Source: Clostridia bacterium | Lineage (GTDB): Bacteria > Bacillota_A > Clostridia > Oscillospirales > CAG-272 | Reading direction: 5' to 3' | DNA: 64,000 bases | Assembly (NCBI GenBank): GCA_017501175.1 | Contig: JAFVXK010000014.1 | Coordinates: 1 to 64,000, forward strand | Shown here: one piece after another, positions 1 to 8,246 of the stretch | How positions within the stretch are numbered: position 1 is the stretch's first letter | Layout of the letters: each line of letters opens with the position of its first letter | Position numbers and translations under genes: made by a program | Notes under the pieces: model-generated | What the model saw: only the letters and a program-made list of their open reading frames with translations | What the model was told of the DNA's origin: nothing | Database searches by the model: none

Positions 1-942
1 GGAGCTTCGGTAGTCGTAGGCGACAGCCCCGGCGGACTTTATAACGCAGCCTTCGTCGGCAGAGTATATAAGGTCACGGGAATGCAGGAGCTTATCTCGC
101 ACGGCGCTCGGCTCAACGACAATTACGAAACGCGCACGGCATACTTTGGCGACGCCGTGGTCTTAAAGGACTTTTCATATACCGCCTATCTTGACGACGC
201 AGACCTCATAATCAACTTCTGCAAGATGAAGAGCCACGGAATGATGGGAATGTCCTGCGCCGCGAAGAATATGTTTGGCGCGATACCCGGAATTATAAAG
301 CCGGAATATCACTATCGCTTCCCGAAATACGAGGATTTCGCGGATATGATATGCGACCTCGACGAGTATTTTCACCCCGTCCTGTCTATTGCCGACGGCG
401 TCGTGGGAATGGAGGGTAACGGCCCGACGGCAGGCACTCCGAGGGCGATAGGCTGTCTTCTCGCCTCACATTCACCGCATAACCTTGATATGATAGCCGC
501 GAGGATACTCGGCTTCGAGCCCTTTGAAATACCGATACTCGAAGCGGCAAGAAGGCGCGGACTCGTGCCCGATAGGGTAGAGAACGTCACCGTTTTTGGC
601 GAGGTGGACTCTCTCGTGCTTTCGGATTTCGAGCGCGTCGTTGAGCGTCGCTCTATGCAGTTTGAGGGCGACGGCAAAAACCCCGTCAAGCGCCTCTTCG
701 GTAAGATGGCGGGCGCGATACTCAAAACTCGTCCCGTCCTCGATAAGAAAACCTGCGTCGGCTGCGGAATGTGCGCCGAGATTTGTCCCGCCAAGGCGAT
801 AGTGATGAAAAACGGTAAGGCAAAAATCGACCGCAAGGCGTGTATCCGCTGCTTCTGCTGTCAGGAGTTCTGCCCCAAGAGCGCAATGAAGGTTGGAAGA
901 ACCAAGATTGCCGCGCTTTTCCATAAGGAAAAGGAAAAATAA
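1..942 (+). CDS. DUF362 domain protein with C-terminal 2x[4Fe-4S] ferredoxin (5' partial)
   Basis: The frame is open from base 1, so the true start lies upstream; an internal ATG at 82 is not a convincing start because conserved residues (GDSPGG) precede it. The body is a DUF362-type domain, a family of unknown enzymatic role often linked to iron-sulfur redox proteins. The last 80 residues hold two cluster motifs, CVGCGMCAEICP and CIRCFCCQEFCP, enough for two [4Fe-4S] clusters. No signal peptide can be judged. It is probably a cytoplasmic redox protein. The family is clear but the substrate is not. Confidence 0.85.
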   Translation, partial: GASVVVGDSPGGLYNAAFVGRVYKVTGMQELISHGARLNDNYETRTAYFGDAVVLKDFSYTAYLDDADLIINFCKMKSHGMMGMSCAAKNMFGAIPGIIKPEYHYRFPKYEDFADMICDLDEYFHPVLSIADGVVGMEGNGPTAGTPRAIGCLLASHSPHNLDMIAARILGFEPFEIPILEAARRRGLVPDRVENVTVFGEVDSLVLSDFERVVERRSMQFEGDGKNPVKRLFGKMAGAILKTRPVLDKKTCVGCGMCAEICPAKAIVMKNGKAKIDRKACIRCFCCQEFCPKSAMKVGRTKIAALFHKEKEK

Positions 943-1034
943 AGGGCACAAATTTCCGTTTAGTTAGTATGCACAAAAAGGTGTGAGCACCATAGTGCAA
1001 AACGCAGAAAACTTAAACCAAGCTAAAAAAGCAC

Positions 1035-1063
1035 TTGTCAATCGCTCGGAAATATGCTATTAT
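1035..1063 (+). promoter_or_regulatory. Promoter of candidate small RNA
   Basis: TTGTCA at 1035-1040 and TATTAT at 1058-1063 are separated by exactly 17 bases, and TGC sits just before the -10 (extended -10). Transcription would begin near 1069-1070, with no ORF following, which points to a non-coding transcript. Confidence 0.65.
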
Positions 1064-1068
1064 ATAGA

Positions 1069-1196
1069 CAGAAAGGGAATTCTTGCCCTGCCGCGTGACA
1101 AACACCGCGTGCCGAGCAAAACAAAATAATCTAAGGCTCGGCTATCAATAGACTTTTACCGCATAGGCAGGGTACGCCCCTACTATGCGGTTTTTG
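1069..1196 (+). ncRNA. Candidate structured small RNA, family not recognised
   Basis: This is the only notable content of the 343-base gap 943-1286. It starts at a good promoter and ends in an intrinsic terminator (ACCGCATAG at 1158-1166 pairing with CTATGCGGT at 1183-1191, then a T run). Internal hairpins are AGGG/CCCU near 1077-1089 and GCCGAGC/GCTCGGC at about 1111-1142. CCCTGCC at about 1086-1092 is the exact complement of GGCAGGG in the terminator loop (1166-1172), which would allow a long-range pseudoknot. No open reading frame of useful length is visible. I do not match it to 6S, SRP, tmRNA or RNase P RNA. It could also be a leader that ends prematurely before the lipoprotein at 1287. 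Confidence 0.45.
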
Positions 1197-1286
1197 CTTA
1201 TTAGGTTAAAGAGAGGAGAACAGACCAATGGGCTGAAGTTTAATTGATTTCATAGTATGTATTAAATTCATTCGGGGAGAGCACTT

Positions 1287-1799
1287 ATGCAAAAAATAAA
1301 ATTTATAGCAGTAGTATTGATTTTCGTTATGCTTTTCAGCACCCTTACAGGCTGCTCGGTCAAGAAATACAACGCTGTTTTATACGAGCGAGCAATTGAT
1401 TGGGTGGACGAGGACTTTTATTTTGATCAAGAAAACAGGGTAAGAGCGTATTACCGTATATACAGAGACGTATACGAGTTCGATAAATATGCGCCGCGAT
1501 CCAGGACGTTCATAATAACAAGTCCGGAAGAATTTGACGAAATACTTCCCGAATGTCCACATACGGTCGATTTTGACAAAGAAATTGTAATATTGTATAT
1601 TTTTGCAGATAATTTAGCCGGTGAAAATTTCAAGTTAAGACGGATGAAATTAAGGGATAATGTTTTGACTGTAAAAATAGGCTTTGATGGTCCGGATCCC
1701 GATAAATTTTACGGTTCAAGAGCTACTCCTAGTTTTATGCTGATCAAAATGGATAGGGTAGAGATAGACGAAGTGAAAATTGAAATAAGGGAAAATTAA
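1287..1799 (+). CDS. Small lipoprotein of unknown function
   Basis: 170 residues. The N-terminus is a lipoprotein signal peptide with a hydrophobic stretch and a lipobox ending LTGC, giving Cys23 as the lipidated residue, so the protein should sit on the outer face of the membrane. A GGGGAGAG ribosome site precedes the ATG. The mature part is rich in Tyr, Asp and Arg and has no motif I recognise. It lies 15 bases upstream of another secreted protein, so the two are probably co-transcribed. Base composition is more AT-rich than the flanking genes, which may point to acquisition. Confidence 0.75.
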   Translation: MQKIKFIAVVLIFVMLFSTLTGCSVKKYNAVLYERAIDWVDEDFYFDQENRVRAYYRIYRDVYEFDKYAPRSRTFIITSPEEFDEILPECPHTVDFDKEIVILYIFADNLAGENFKLRRMKLRDNVLTVKIGFDGPDPDKFYGSRATPSFMLIKMDRVEIDEVKIEIREN

Positions 1800-1814
1800 G
1801 AAAAGGAGATAGAA

Positions 1815-2570
1815 ATGAAAAAACATTTAAAAAAAATCCTCTTTTCAATTATATGCTTTTCTCTTTTACCTATTTTAAGCTGTTTATTAAGTCAAATAAT
1901 GGTATCTGCGAGCTCTCCGGATTACGTTCTTCCCACGACTGCATACGCCGCTATTGATTTCGATTATATAGGAAAGCGCGTAAAGCTTCCAACCAATAAG
2001 ATTGAGGTGCGGGCATCAATTCGCAACGACGAGGAAACACAGGCGAAGGACGTTAAAATACGATTTGGTTTTGCGACGATGAGCCTTTCAAATGACTCGG
2101 ATGTTGAATTAGCTTGTCTCAGCGAAGAAGAATACTATTGGGAAGGGCTTGAGCAGGAAAGAGGAGAATATGGTTCAATCGATACCGCGCATTATAAAAA
2201 CAAGGGCTTATGTCTGTTTTACGAGAATGGCAGCCAAGAGTTTGAAAAGCTTGTAAATCCGACAACCGTGGATGCTTACGGAGAAAAGGCGCATACTATA
2301 TTATTTGGATTCCAATTCTCTGATTTGAGTGACAGTATCAAAAAGAAGCGCGGTACAATGTACTTATACGTAATAACGGGCTACAATCTCGAATATTCCG
2401 AGAAGGGTAGCGGAATTGCTGAAATATATTACGTTACTGACGGTGACTACGTAGCCTTTTCGGCGGTTTCTGTTGATGATGCGGAGCGAATTCTCTACGG
2501 CGAATTTGGCTATTTCTGGAAGGTGACGTTTCCCAACACGTTGAACGACCTCTTCGACGGCTGTGACTGA
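1815..2570 (+). CDS. Secreted or membrane-anchored protein of unknown function
   Basis: 251 residues with an N-terminal signal sequence (KKHLKKILFS followed by a hydrophobic core). A possible lipobox ILSC is present but atypical at position -2; cleavage after VSAS is an alternative. An AAAAGGAG site precedes the ATG. The mature region looks like a beta-rich extracellular domain (VEVRAS/IRNDEE-type strands), resembling domains that hold bacterial Ig-like folds, but I cannot name a family. It follows the lipoprotein gene by 15 bases and ends before a bidirectional terminator. Confidence 0.7.
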   Translation: MKKHLKKILFSIICFSLLPILSCLLSQIMVSASSPDYVLPTTAYAAIDFDYIGKRVKLPTNKIEVRASIRNDEETQAKDVKIRFGFATMSLSNDSDVELACLSEEEYYWEGLEQERGEYGSIDTAHYKNKGLCLFYENGSQEFEKLVNPTTVDAYGEKAHTILFGFQFSDLSDSIKKKRGTMYLYVITGYNLEYSEKGSGIAEIYYVTDGDYVAFSAVSVDDAERILYGEFGYFWKVTFPNTLNDLFDGCD

Positions 2571-2598
2571 TTTCACTTTGTAATATACCATAAAAACG

Positions 2599-2627
2599 GG
2601 TGTCCCGAGCTTTATGCTTGGGACACC
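2599..2627. terminator. Bidirectional terminator
   Basis: GGTGTCCCGAGC (2599-2610) pairs with GCTTGGGACACC (2616-2627) with one G-T pair and a 5-base loop. It separates the convergent ends of the secreted-protein operon and the helicase gene. Confidence 0.75.
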
Positions 2628-2635
2628 TCTAATCT

Positions 2636-5600
2636 TTATTTATTCTTTTTGCGGTTTCTCTCGGCGGTGGTGGTAATCAGCTTGATGACCTTTGCGGGTG
2701 AGTGCCACCAATCGCGGCACCATACTCTGACAATAGTCCAGCCCCTTGACTCAAGGAAGCGAGGCTTATAGACGTCGCGCTCCATAGCAGATCTCGATGC
2801 GTCAAACGCGTCGTGGTCAAGCTCAACGCCGACGAGATATTTGTCACTCTCCTCGTCGTATATGGCGAGAGAAATTCTGCTGTTTTTATTTCCGAGCCTC
2901 GTTCTGACGGTGTAGCCGAGCTTTTCAAGGCGCTCGCGCATCTGCTCCTCAACCGTGGTGAGCGATGTTATTCTGCGCTCGTCTTCCTTCTCGGAGTTGT
3001 TGAGGTTTTCGAGGATTACAGCTGTCTCGTCGCGCTTACCCTCGGACACGGCTCTGACGTAGGTCAGGTATTGACGCAGAAGCTTCGGGCCGTCGTTCTT
3101 CGTGCCATCGACCTTGAGTTCCTCGGGCTCGATGCTGGTTATGACGATGATTTTCGACTTCGCGCGGGTAATGGCGACGTTCAGTCGGTTCTCGCCGCCC
3201 TCGGCGGAGAGCGAGCCGAAGCTTGCGTGAACCGTGCCCTTGTCGTTTTGCGCGTAGCCTATCGAGAATATGATTATATCTCGCTCGTCGCCCTGAACGT
3301 TTTCAAGGTTTTTAATGAAGAGGCTGTTGTCCTCTCCGTTGTCAACCCTGTGTGTTTCTTTTAGAATTTTCGAGCGGAACTCGGGATTTTTGAGAGTTTC
3401 TCTTTCAATAGCGTCGGCAATACACGTCTGCTGCTCACTGTTGAAGGTGATAATGCCGATGGACTCGTTTTCCTTACGGGTAGCGAAGATTTTTTTCAGC
3501 ACCTCAACCGTCTTTCTCGCTTCGACCTCGTTTTTGCGTCCCTGCCATTTGCCCGCTACCTTGTAGCGCACGATAGGCGCACTATCTCTGTTTTCGGAGA
3601 TGTTGGGCGCAATTTGCAGACGGGCAGAGTAAAAGGCGTAGTTCGAGAAATTGATGAGCTCCTCGTGACGCGAGCGGTAATGATAGGTGAGGTTTGCGCT
3701 TCCGTATCTTGCAACCGCGAGGTCGAGAAGACTGTCAACCTCCAGCGCCGCCTGAAGCGAGAGGTCCTCCTCGCGCTCGGGGTCAATTCCGAGATAGCGC
3801 TTCATAAAGGTTGCAGAGGGACGGAGCTGCTTTGCGTCGCCGGCAACGACGATGCTCTTTCCTCGGTATATCGTGGGGATAGTGTTCTCTATGAATATCT
3901 GCGACGCCTCGTCGAAGATAACGACGTCGAACATATTTCTCTCAAGCGGAAGAATAGACGACACGTTTTCAGGCGAGAGAAGCCAGCAGGGGAAGAGCGT
4001 CAGCATAAAATCGTGATATGCGCCGACGGTCTTTCGCACGGGCCAATACTTTTGCTTTTTTGATATCTGATAGAGGAAGTCCTGATTGTTTTTCGCTTCG
4101 CTGTAAAACTTAGCGTATGCGAGGTCGCATCTTGCGGCGCAGAGCTTTGCCGAAACCTCGAGCATTGACGCTTCGAGCTTGGTTATCTTTGCCGTCACGT
4201 TAACGTAATCCATTATAGAGGAGAGCTCCGAGGAGAGTTTATCCTCAAGCACGGTGAGCTCGTGATAGATGCGTATTATGGGAAGCTTTTTGATTATATC
4301 AACGTAGTTTGCGTAATTTTTGCTCGTTTCATAGGCGAAATTAAGTATATCGAGCTGCCTTTGGTCGAGGCTTTCTATCAGGGCTGTCGTGTCGCGCAGT
4401 GCAATGTAATTGTCAAGAGCCGCGTGTACCAGCTTGACGTATGAGGTGTTTCCGCGGAGAATGTTATCAATTACCGCTATGTAGCCGTCCTGCGTCAAAA
4501 CGCGAAGAAGGCAGTCGTACTCCTTTGCGAAATCGGAGATAGCCGCGCGCGTCCTCTGAAACTCTGCGAGAAGCTCACGTCTGCGCTTGCCGCGGGAGAG
4601 AAGAGAGCCGCCGTCAAGGGTACTCTGGAGCTTTACTATCGACTCAAGCGAGCGCTTGTTTTCGGTTTGGCTAAAGTAGGCGAGAACCTGTCGGTAATAG
4701 GGGTGCTTTGCGGTGTTGAAGAGTCCCTTTTTCGACCTTTGGACGTCGGCAAGCTCGCTCTTAACCTCTTCAAGAGTGCGAATGTCAAGGTCGGGCTGCA
4801 TATAGTCGATAACCGGATTTTTTTCCTTCTCCTCGACGAAGTCGTAGTATATCTTCGCCGTAGCCATAGACTCAATTCCGAAGAGCGCGTCCGAAAGCTC
4901 ACCGAAATTCATGCGCATAATGCGCTCGTTTTCAATGAGGTTTAGGTAAATCGCATACTCCGAGGAGTTCTTCGGGAGCATATAGGAGCTTGAATACATC
5001 TCCGAAAGCGAAAGCCCGAACTCTTGCTTCTCGGTAAGAAGGCGCTCTATTCTGTAAAGCTTTTCCTTCTCCTCTTTGAGCTTATATTCGAGCTCGCCGT
5101 ACATATTTTCAAGCGAGGTTGCGTCGGGGGGATTTGAGAAGCGTATGCGCTCGTGAGCGTCAAGGCATCTGTCGTAGAAATAGGATTTTTCACGGTGCTC
5201 GTCGCTGAGGTACATAGCTTTTGAATTAAGTGTACCGAGGCGGTTATAAACTACGTCGAGAGCCGCCTTTTTTTGCGATACCACGAGTACGCGACGACCC
5301 TTTGTGAGAGCGTCGGTTATCACGTTGACTATGGTCTGTGATTTTCCCGTGCCGGGCGGTCCGTAGATTACGGTGTTGCCCTGTTCTGCAACCTCGCGTA
5401 CAACCTCTGACTGTGCGTAGTCGAGCATCTTGACGGTGTAGCAGGACTCGTCGCTTGCTGCGCGAGCCGTTTTATCGCACGTCTTCGGCTTTTTGCCTTT
5501 GTTCTTCTGCTTTTTAGTATCAATGCCGCGATTGCGCAATAGCTCGGCTATCGCGTCGTTTGTGAGCTTCCTTTTTTCAAGCTCGCTATAATCGTTGTAT

Positions 5601-6421
5601 ATAGAGTTTGAAAGAGGAAATCTTCCGAGCACCGCAGCAAATCTCACCGAAAGCTCGCTTCGCTGCGAGGGCTCCTTGAATTTGCCGTAGTCAAATATGT
5701 TCTTCGTCTGCGAGAGCTCTATTTTAATCTTAGCCGCGCCGAGATAGTCGATGACGTCGCGCACGTTCTTAAAGGACGAAAGGTCGTCAAATTCAAGGTC
5801 GAGCGTGTCAATATCCAGCTTCTTTGCCTGTGCGTATGCGAAAACAAGAGCGTGGTTTATATGTATTTTCTCGGATGTTAAGAGTGAAATTTCTGCTGTT
5901 CTGTCGTCAACTATATCTATTGAAACGGGGAAGAGAAGAAGCGGAGCTTTGATAACCGTCTGACGCGCTCCGCGTCCGATAGTTCCAAAAACAAAGGGGT
6001 AGCCGAGGTACAGCTCGTATCTGCCAGTTTCCTTTTCAATTTCGGAAATCTCGCGGCGAAGCTCCTTAAGCCTCGTTATCTCGTCGTCGAGCACCTTGTT
6101 TTCCCTGTCGCGCAGGGCCTTGTCGCGCGCCTTTTTATCGGTGAGGGCGGAAGCCTCTTTTTCCGCCTTTGCTCTTTCCTCCTTGGTTTCGGTGTTGGTG
6201 AGAATTGCCGCTCTTTCTTCCTTGCATATCAGAGTGAAGGGCTCGCGTCTGCCCGACCACAGAAAGTCAATGAATTCCGCTACCTTGTCGTCGCGGGCTT
6301 CGAGAATGCGTCCGACGTCGTAGCTGGTCTTGCGTGATGCCGAGCGGAGAAAAAGACATTTATTGTTGCCGCCTATTTCTATAAGGCGTTCCTTGTAGTA
6401 CGTGTATAGGCTTTTTCCCAT
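2636..6421 (-). CDS. SF1 (UPF1/Dna2-like) helicase with C-terminal Vsr/MTES-type nuclease domain
   Basis: 1261 residues. A long N-terminal region (about 1-340, with a charged helical segment near 75-135) of the DUF4011-like type precedes a split superfamily I helicase. Visible motifs are Walker A GPPGTGKSQ (354-362), Walker B FDEASQ (about 835), GDAKQLRPS (about 862), NVQGDERDI (about 1040) and VAITRAK (about 1080). A central helical insertion separates Walker A and B. From about 1157 there is a small PD-(D/E)XK/Vsr-like fold, with GVELDHDAF followed by RDVYKPRFLESRGW and RVWCRDWW. Such fusions are predicted nucleic-acid translocases with nuclease activity and some relatives are linked to phage defence. 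No methylase or other defence gene sits beside it. It has its own promoter. Confidence 0.85.
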   Translation of the reverse strand: MGKSLYTYYKERLIEIGGNNKCLFLRSASRKTSYDVGRILEARDDKVAEFIDFLWSGRREPFTLICKEERAAILTNTETKEERAKAEKEASALTDKKARDKALRDRENKVLDDEITRLKELRREISEIEKETGRYELYLGYPFVFGTIGRGARQTVIKAPLLLFPVSIDIVDDRTAEISLLTSEKIHINHALVFAYAQAKKLDIDTLDLEFDDLSSFKNVRDVIDYLGAAKIKIELSQTKNIFDYGKFKEPSQRSELSVRFAAVLGRFPLSNSIYNDYSELEKRKLTNDAIAELLRNRGIDTKKQKNKGKKPKTCDKTARAASDESCYTVKMLDYAQSEVVREVAEQGNTVIYGPPGTGKSQTIVNVITDALTKGRRVLVVSQKKAALDVVYNRLGTLNSKAMYLSDEHREKSYFYDRCLDAHERIRFSNPPDATSLENMYGELEYKLKEEKEKLYRIERLLTEKQEFGLSLSEMYSSSYMLPKNSSEYAIYLNLIENERIMRMNFGELSDALFGIESMATAKIYYDFVEEKEKNPVIDYMQPDLDIRTLEEVKSELADVQRSKKGLFNTAKHPYYRQVLAYFSQTENKRSLESIVKLQSTLDGGSLLSRGKRRRELLAEFQRTRAAISDFAKEYDCLLRVLTQDGYIAVIDNILRGNTSYVKLVHAALDNYIALRDTTALIESLDQRQLDILNFAYETSKNYANYVDIIKKLPIIRIYHELTVLEDKLSSELSSIMDYVNVTAKITKLEASMLEVSAKLCAARCDLAYAKFYSEAKNNQDFLYQISKKQKYWPVRKTVGAYHDFMLTLFPCWLLSPENVSSILPLERNMFDVVIFDEASQIFIENTIPTIYRGKSIVVAGDAKQLRPSATFMKRYLGIDPEREEDLSLQAALEVDSLLDLAVARYGSANLTYHYRSRHEELINFSNYAFYSARLQIAPNISENRDSAPIVRYKVAGKWQGRKNEVEARKTVEVLKKIFATRKENESIGIITFNSEQQTCIADAIERETLKNPEFRSKILKETHRVDNGEDNSLFIKNLENVQGDERDIIIFSIGYAQNDKGTVHASFGSLSAEGGENRLNVAITRAKSKIIVITSIEPEELKVDGTKNDGPKLLRQYLTYVRAVSEGKRDETAVILENLNNSEKEDERRITSLTTVEEQMRERLEKLGYTVRTRLGNKNSRISLAIYDEESDKYLVGVELDHDAFDASRSAMERDVYKPRFLESRGWTIVRVWCRDWWHSPAKVIKLITTTAERNRKKNK

Positions 6422-6470
6422 AGCATTCTCCTTTTCCTAAAATTACGTTTTGACAAAATCAGTTATATAC

Positions 6471-6499
6471 ATTATAACACGCGCACGTGAAAAAATCAA
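6471..6499 (-). promoter_or_regulatory. Promoter of helicase-nuclease gene
   Basis: On the minus strand TTGATT (6499-6494), 17 bases, then TATAAT (6476-6471), with TGT directly before the -10. It is about 50 bases upstream of the start codon. Confidence 0.65.
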
Positions 6500-6560
6500 C
6501 CGAAATTCGACAAAAAACGGGTTGCCCGAAAATAAATTTTTCCAAACCCGCTATCTACTA

Positions 6561-6589
6561 TTGACTAAATAATTTTCGTGCAGTATAAT
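6561..6589 (+). promoter_or_regulatory. Promoter of serine acetyltransferase gene
   Basis: TTGACT (6561-6566), 17 bases, TATAAT (6584-6589). The leader to the ATG at 6644 is about 48 bases, too short for a T-box. A second plus-strand match (TTGACA 6450, TATAAC 6473, spacing 17) overlaps the minus-strand helicase promoter. Confidence 0.7.
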
Positions 6590-6643
6590 ATTATTGACGT
6601 ATGAATTAAAGCCACATAAATATATTTTGCAACGGAGTAATAA

Positions 6644-7489
6644 ATGAGCCAAAACGAAAAAATAAACGAAATAGCAGAGAAAATAGACGCGATACGCGAG
6701 GGACGGCACACTTATTTTAAGAACAAGCGCGGAATGATACCCTCACGCGAGGACACCGTCAGAGTGTTGAAGGAAATGCAGTCGGCTATGTTCCCTGATT
6801 ACTTTATAATCGATGAATTGCAGAAAAAAAGCACGGCAGAGCGTCTTGACTTGCTTCTTTTGAGCCTTAAGCGAGAGCTTACTGCGGCATATTCCTTTGG
6901 CGGAGAGAGCGCGGTTGTAGATACGGAAAGCCTTGCGTGCGACCTGCTTTGTGAGCTTCCCGCTATAAAGGAAATGCTTATCAAAGACGTTCAGGCTATC
7001 TATGAGGGCGACCCTGCCGCGAGAAGTCCCGAGGAGGTAATAATCTCCTATCCCGGATTTTTCGCCATATCCATATACCGAATAGCGCACGAGTTTTATA
7101 AGAGGGGAGTACCCTATATTCCTCGCATTATGACAGAGTACGCACACGAGAAGACAGGTATTGATATTCACGCGGGCGCTACCGTCGGAGAGTATTTCTT
7201 CATAGACCACGGCACAGGTATAGTTATCGGAGAAACCACCACGATAGGCGACAGGGTTAAAATTTATCAGGGAGTTACGCTTGGAGCTAAGAGCTTTGAG
7301 CTTGACGAGGACGGAAAGCCGGTAAAGGGCATAAAGCGACACCCCGACATAGGCAACAACTGCATAATTTACGCAAACGCAACCGTGCTGGGCGGAAATA
7401 CGAGGATAGGCGACGGCTCGGTTATAGGCGCAAACGTTTGGGTTACGAGGTCGGTAGAGCCGGGAAGCACAGTCTATTACAAAAACTGA
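6644..7489 (+). CDS. cysE: Serine O-acetyltransferase
   Basis: Transfers acetyl from acetyl-CoA to L-serine, making O-acetylserine for cysteine synthesis in the cytoplasm. 281 residues, the long form with an alpha-helical N-terminal half and a C-terminal left-handed beta-helix of hexapeptide repeats (for example VGEYFF, IVIGET, VKIYQG). The active-site histidines are expected at H176 (GIDIHAGA) and H189 (FIDHGTG). The motif GVTLGAKSF is typical of the family. No cysteine synthase gene is adjacent. It has its own promoter and a hairpin terminator, so it is probably monocistronic. Confidence 0.93.
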   Translation: MSQNEKINEIAEKIDAIREGRHTYFKNKRGMIPSREDTVRVLKEMQSAMFPDYFIIDELQKKSTAERLDLLLLSLKRELTAAYSFGGESAVVDTESLACDLLCELPAIKEMLIKDVQAIYEGDPAARSPEEVIISYPGFFAISIYRIAHEFYKRGVPYIPRIMTEYAHEKTGIDIHAGATVGEYFFIDHGTGIVIGETTTIGDRVKIYQGVTLGAKSFELDEDGKPVKGIKRHPDIGNNCIIYANATVLGGNTRIGDGSVIGANVWVTRSVEPGSTVYYKN

Positions 7490-7496
7490 ATACAAA

Positions 7497-7541
7497 AATC
7501 ACCTACGACGCACTCCCCGTGTATCATAGGTGATTTAATTT
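7497..7541. terminator. Terminator between cysE and queT (convergent)
   Basis: AATCACCTA (7497-7505) pairs with TAGGTGATT (7527-7535), followed by TAATTTT on the plus strand. Confidence 0.7.
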
Positions 7542-7564
7542 TATAGAAAGAGGATTTATCCGGG

Positions 7565-8068
7565 TTATATTTTAGCGATTTTGGTTTTCTTTAAGGAATA
7601 TCCGAGCACCGCGCCGCCAAGAGAGGCGCACACAATCTCGCCTATACCAACGGTAAGCACAAGCCAAAGGTAAGCATCGGTAGCGCCGTAGGCAAAAATA
7701 AGCACGGGTGGGACTATCAGAATATTAGAAAGCACAGTCGGTAGCGTAGCTAGCCACAAAAGCCTCGTTGGAAGCTTGCGAAGAAGCCTTGCGCCGATAG
7801 CGCCGAGAAGCGTCGCAAAACTGCCGAAAATAATGTCAAATACGTTTGCCGAGGTAATAAGATTTGAGATAAGACAGCCGATAAAGAGCCCCGGAACAGC
7901 CTCGGGGAAAAACATCGGCAGAATGCAAAGGGCCTCGGAAATTCTGAATTGTATCGCCCCGTTTGCAAGTCCGAATAGATTTGAAAAATAGGTTAGGGCA
8001 ACGTAGAGGGCGGCAATCATAGCACCCCGTGTTAAATAAAGAGCTCTTTTTCTTCCTTTGTTATTCAT
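7565..8068 (-). CDS. queT: QueT-family queuosine precursor transporter
   Basis: 167-residue integral membrane protein with about five hydrophobic segments. It resembles the S-component-like QueT family (COG4708), in which an early QFRISEALCILP-type segment is characteristic. Members are thought to import preQ0/preQ1 (or queuine) for tRNA wobble modification, working with a shared ECF energy module that is not in this window. An AAAGGAG site lies at 8074-8080. The leader from the mapped promoter is about 75 bases and strongly structured, fitting riboswitch control. A QueG-like reductase at 19.8 kb supports a queuosine role. Confidence 0.85.
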   Translation of the reverse strand: MNNKGRKRALYLTRGAMIAALYVALTYFSNLFGLANGAIQFRISEALCILPMFFPEAVPGLFIGCLISNLITSANVFDIIFGSFATLLGAIGARLLRKLPTRLLWLATLPTVLSNILIVPPVLIFAYGATDAYLWLVLTVGIGEIVCASLGGAVLGYSLKKTKIAKI

Positions 8069-8073
8069 TTTTT

Positions 8074-8144
8074 CTCCTTTAGTTTTGTTTTTTACGTCGG
8101 AAGCCGTAGGACTTCGTCGGGTGAGGAAGGTTTCGAACTCACCG
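8074..8144 (-). promoter_or_regulatory. Candidate preQ1 riboswitch in queT leader
   Basis: The predicted transcript starts almost at a hairpin GGTGAG/CTCACC (8143-8138 with 8125-8120) whose 12-base loop contains ACCUUC, complementary to the AAAGGAG Shine-Dalgarno at 8080-8074. A second short hairpin (GAAG/CTTC, about 8095-8117) lies between, followed by an A-rich stretch. This is the H-type pseudoknot with embedded helix expected of preQ1-II or preQ1-III riboswitches, which occlude the ribosome site when ligand is bound. The class cannot be settled by eye. Confidence 0.45.
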
Positions 8145-8149
8145 CGAAT

Positions 8150-8178
8150 ATTTTAGCATAAATTAGGCGAAAAATCAA
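8150..8178 (-). promoter_or_regulatory. Promoter of queT
   Basis: Minus strand TTGATT (8178-8173), 17 bases, TAAAAT (8155-8150), with TGC before the -10. Confidence 0.65.
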
Positions 8179-8190
8179 GTAAAAAGAGCA

Positions 8191-8234
8191 AAAAAATGAA
8201 AAAGCCGTTTCCTCTCAAAAAAGGAAACGGCTTT
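8191..8234 (-). terminator. Terminator of GH3 gene
   Basis: AAAGCCGTTTCC pairs with GGAAACGGCTTT (8201-8212 with 8223-8234), followed on the minus strand by TTCATTTTTTT. Confidence 0.85.
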
Positions 8235-8246
8235 AAGCCTACAGCT

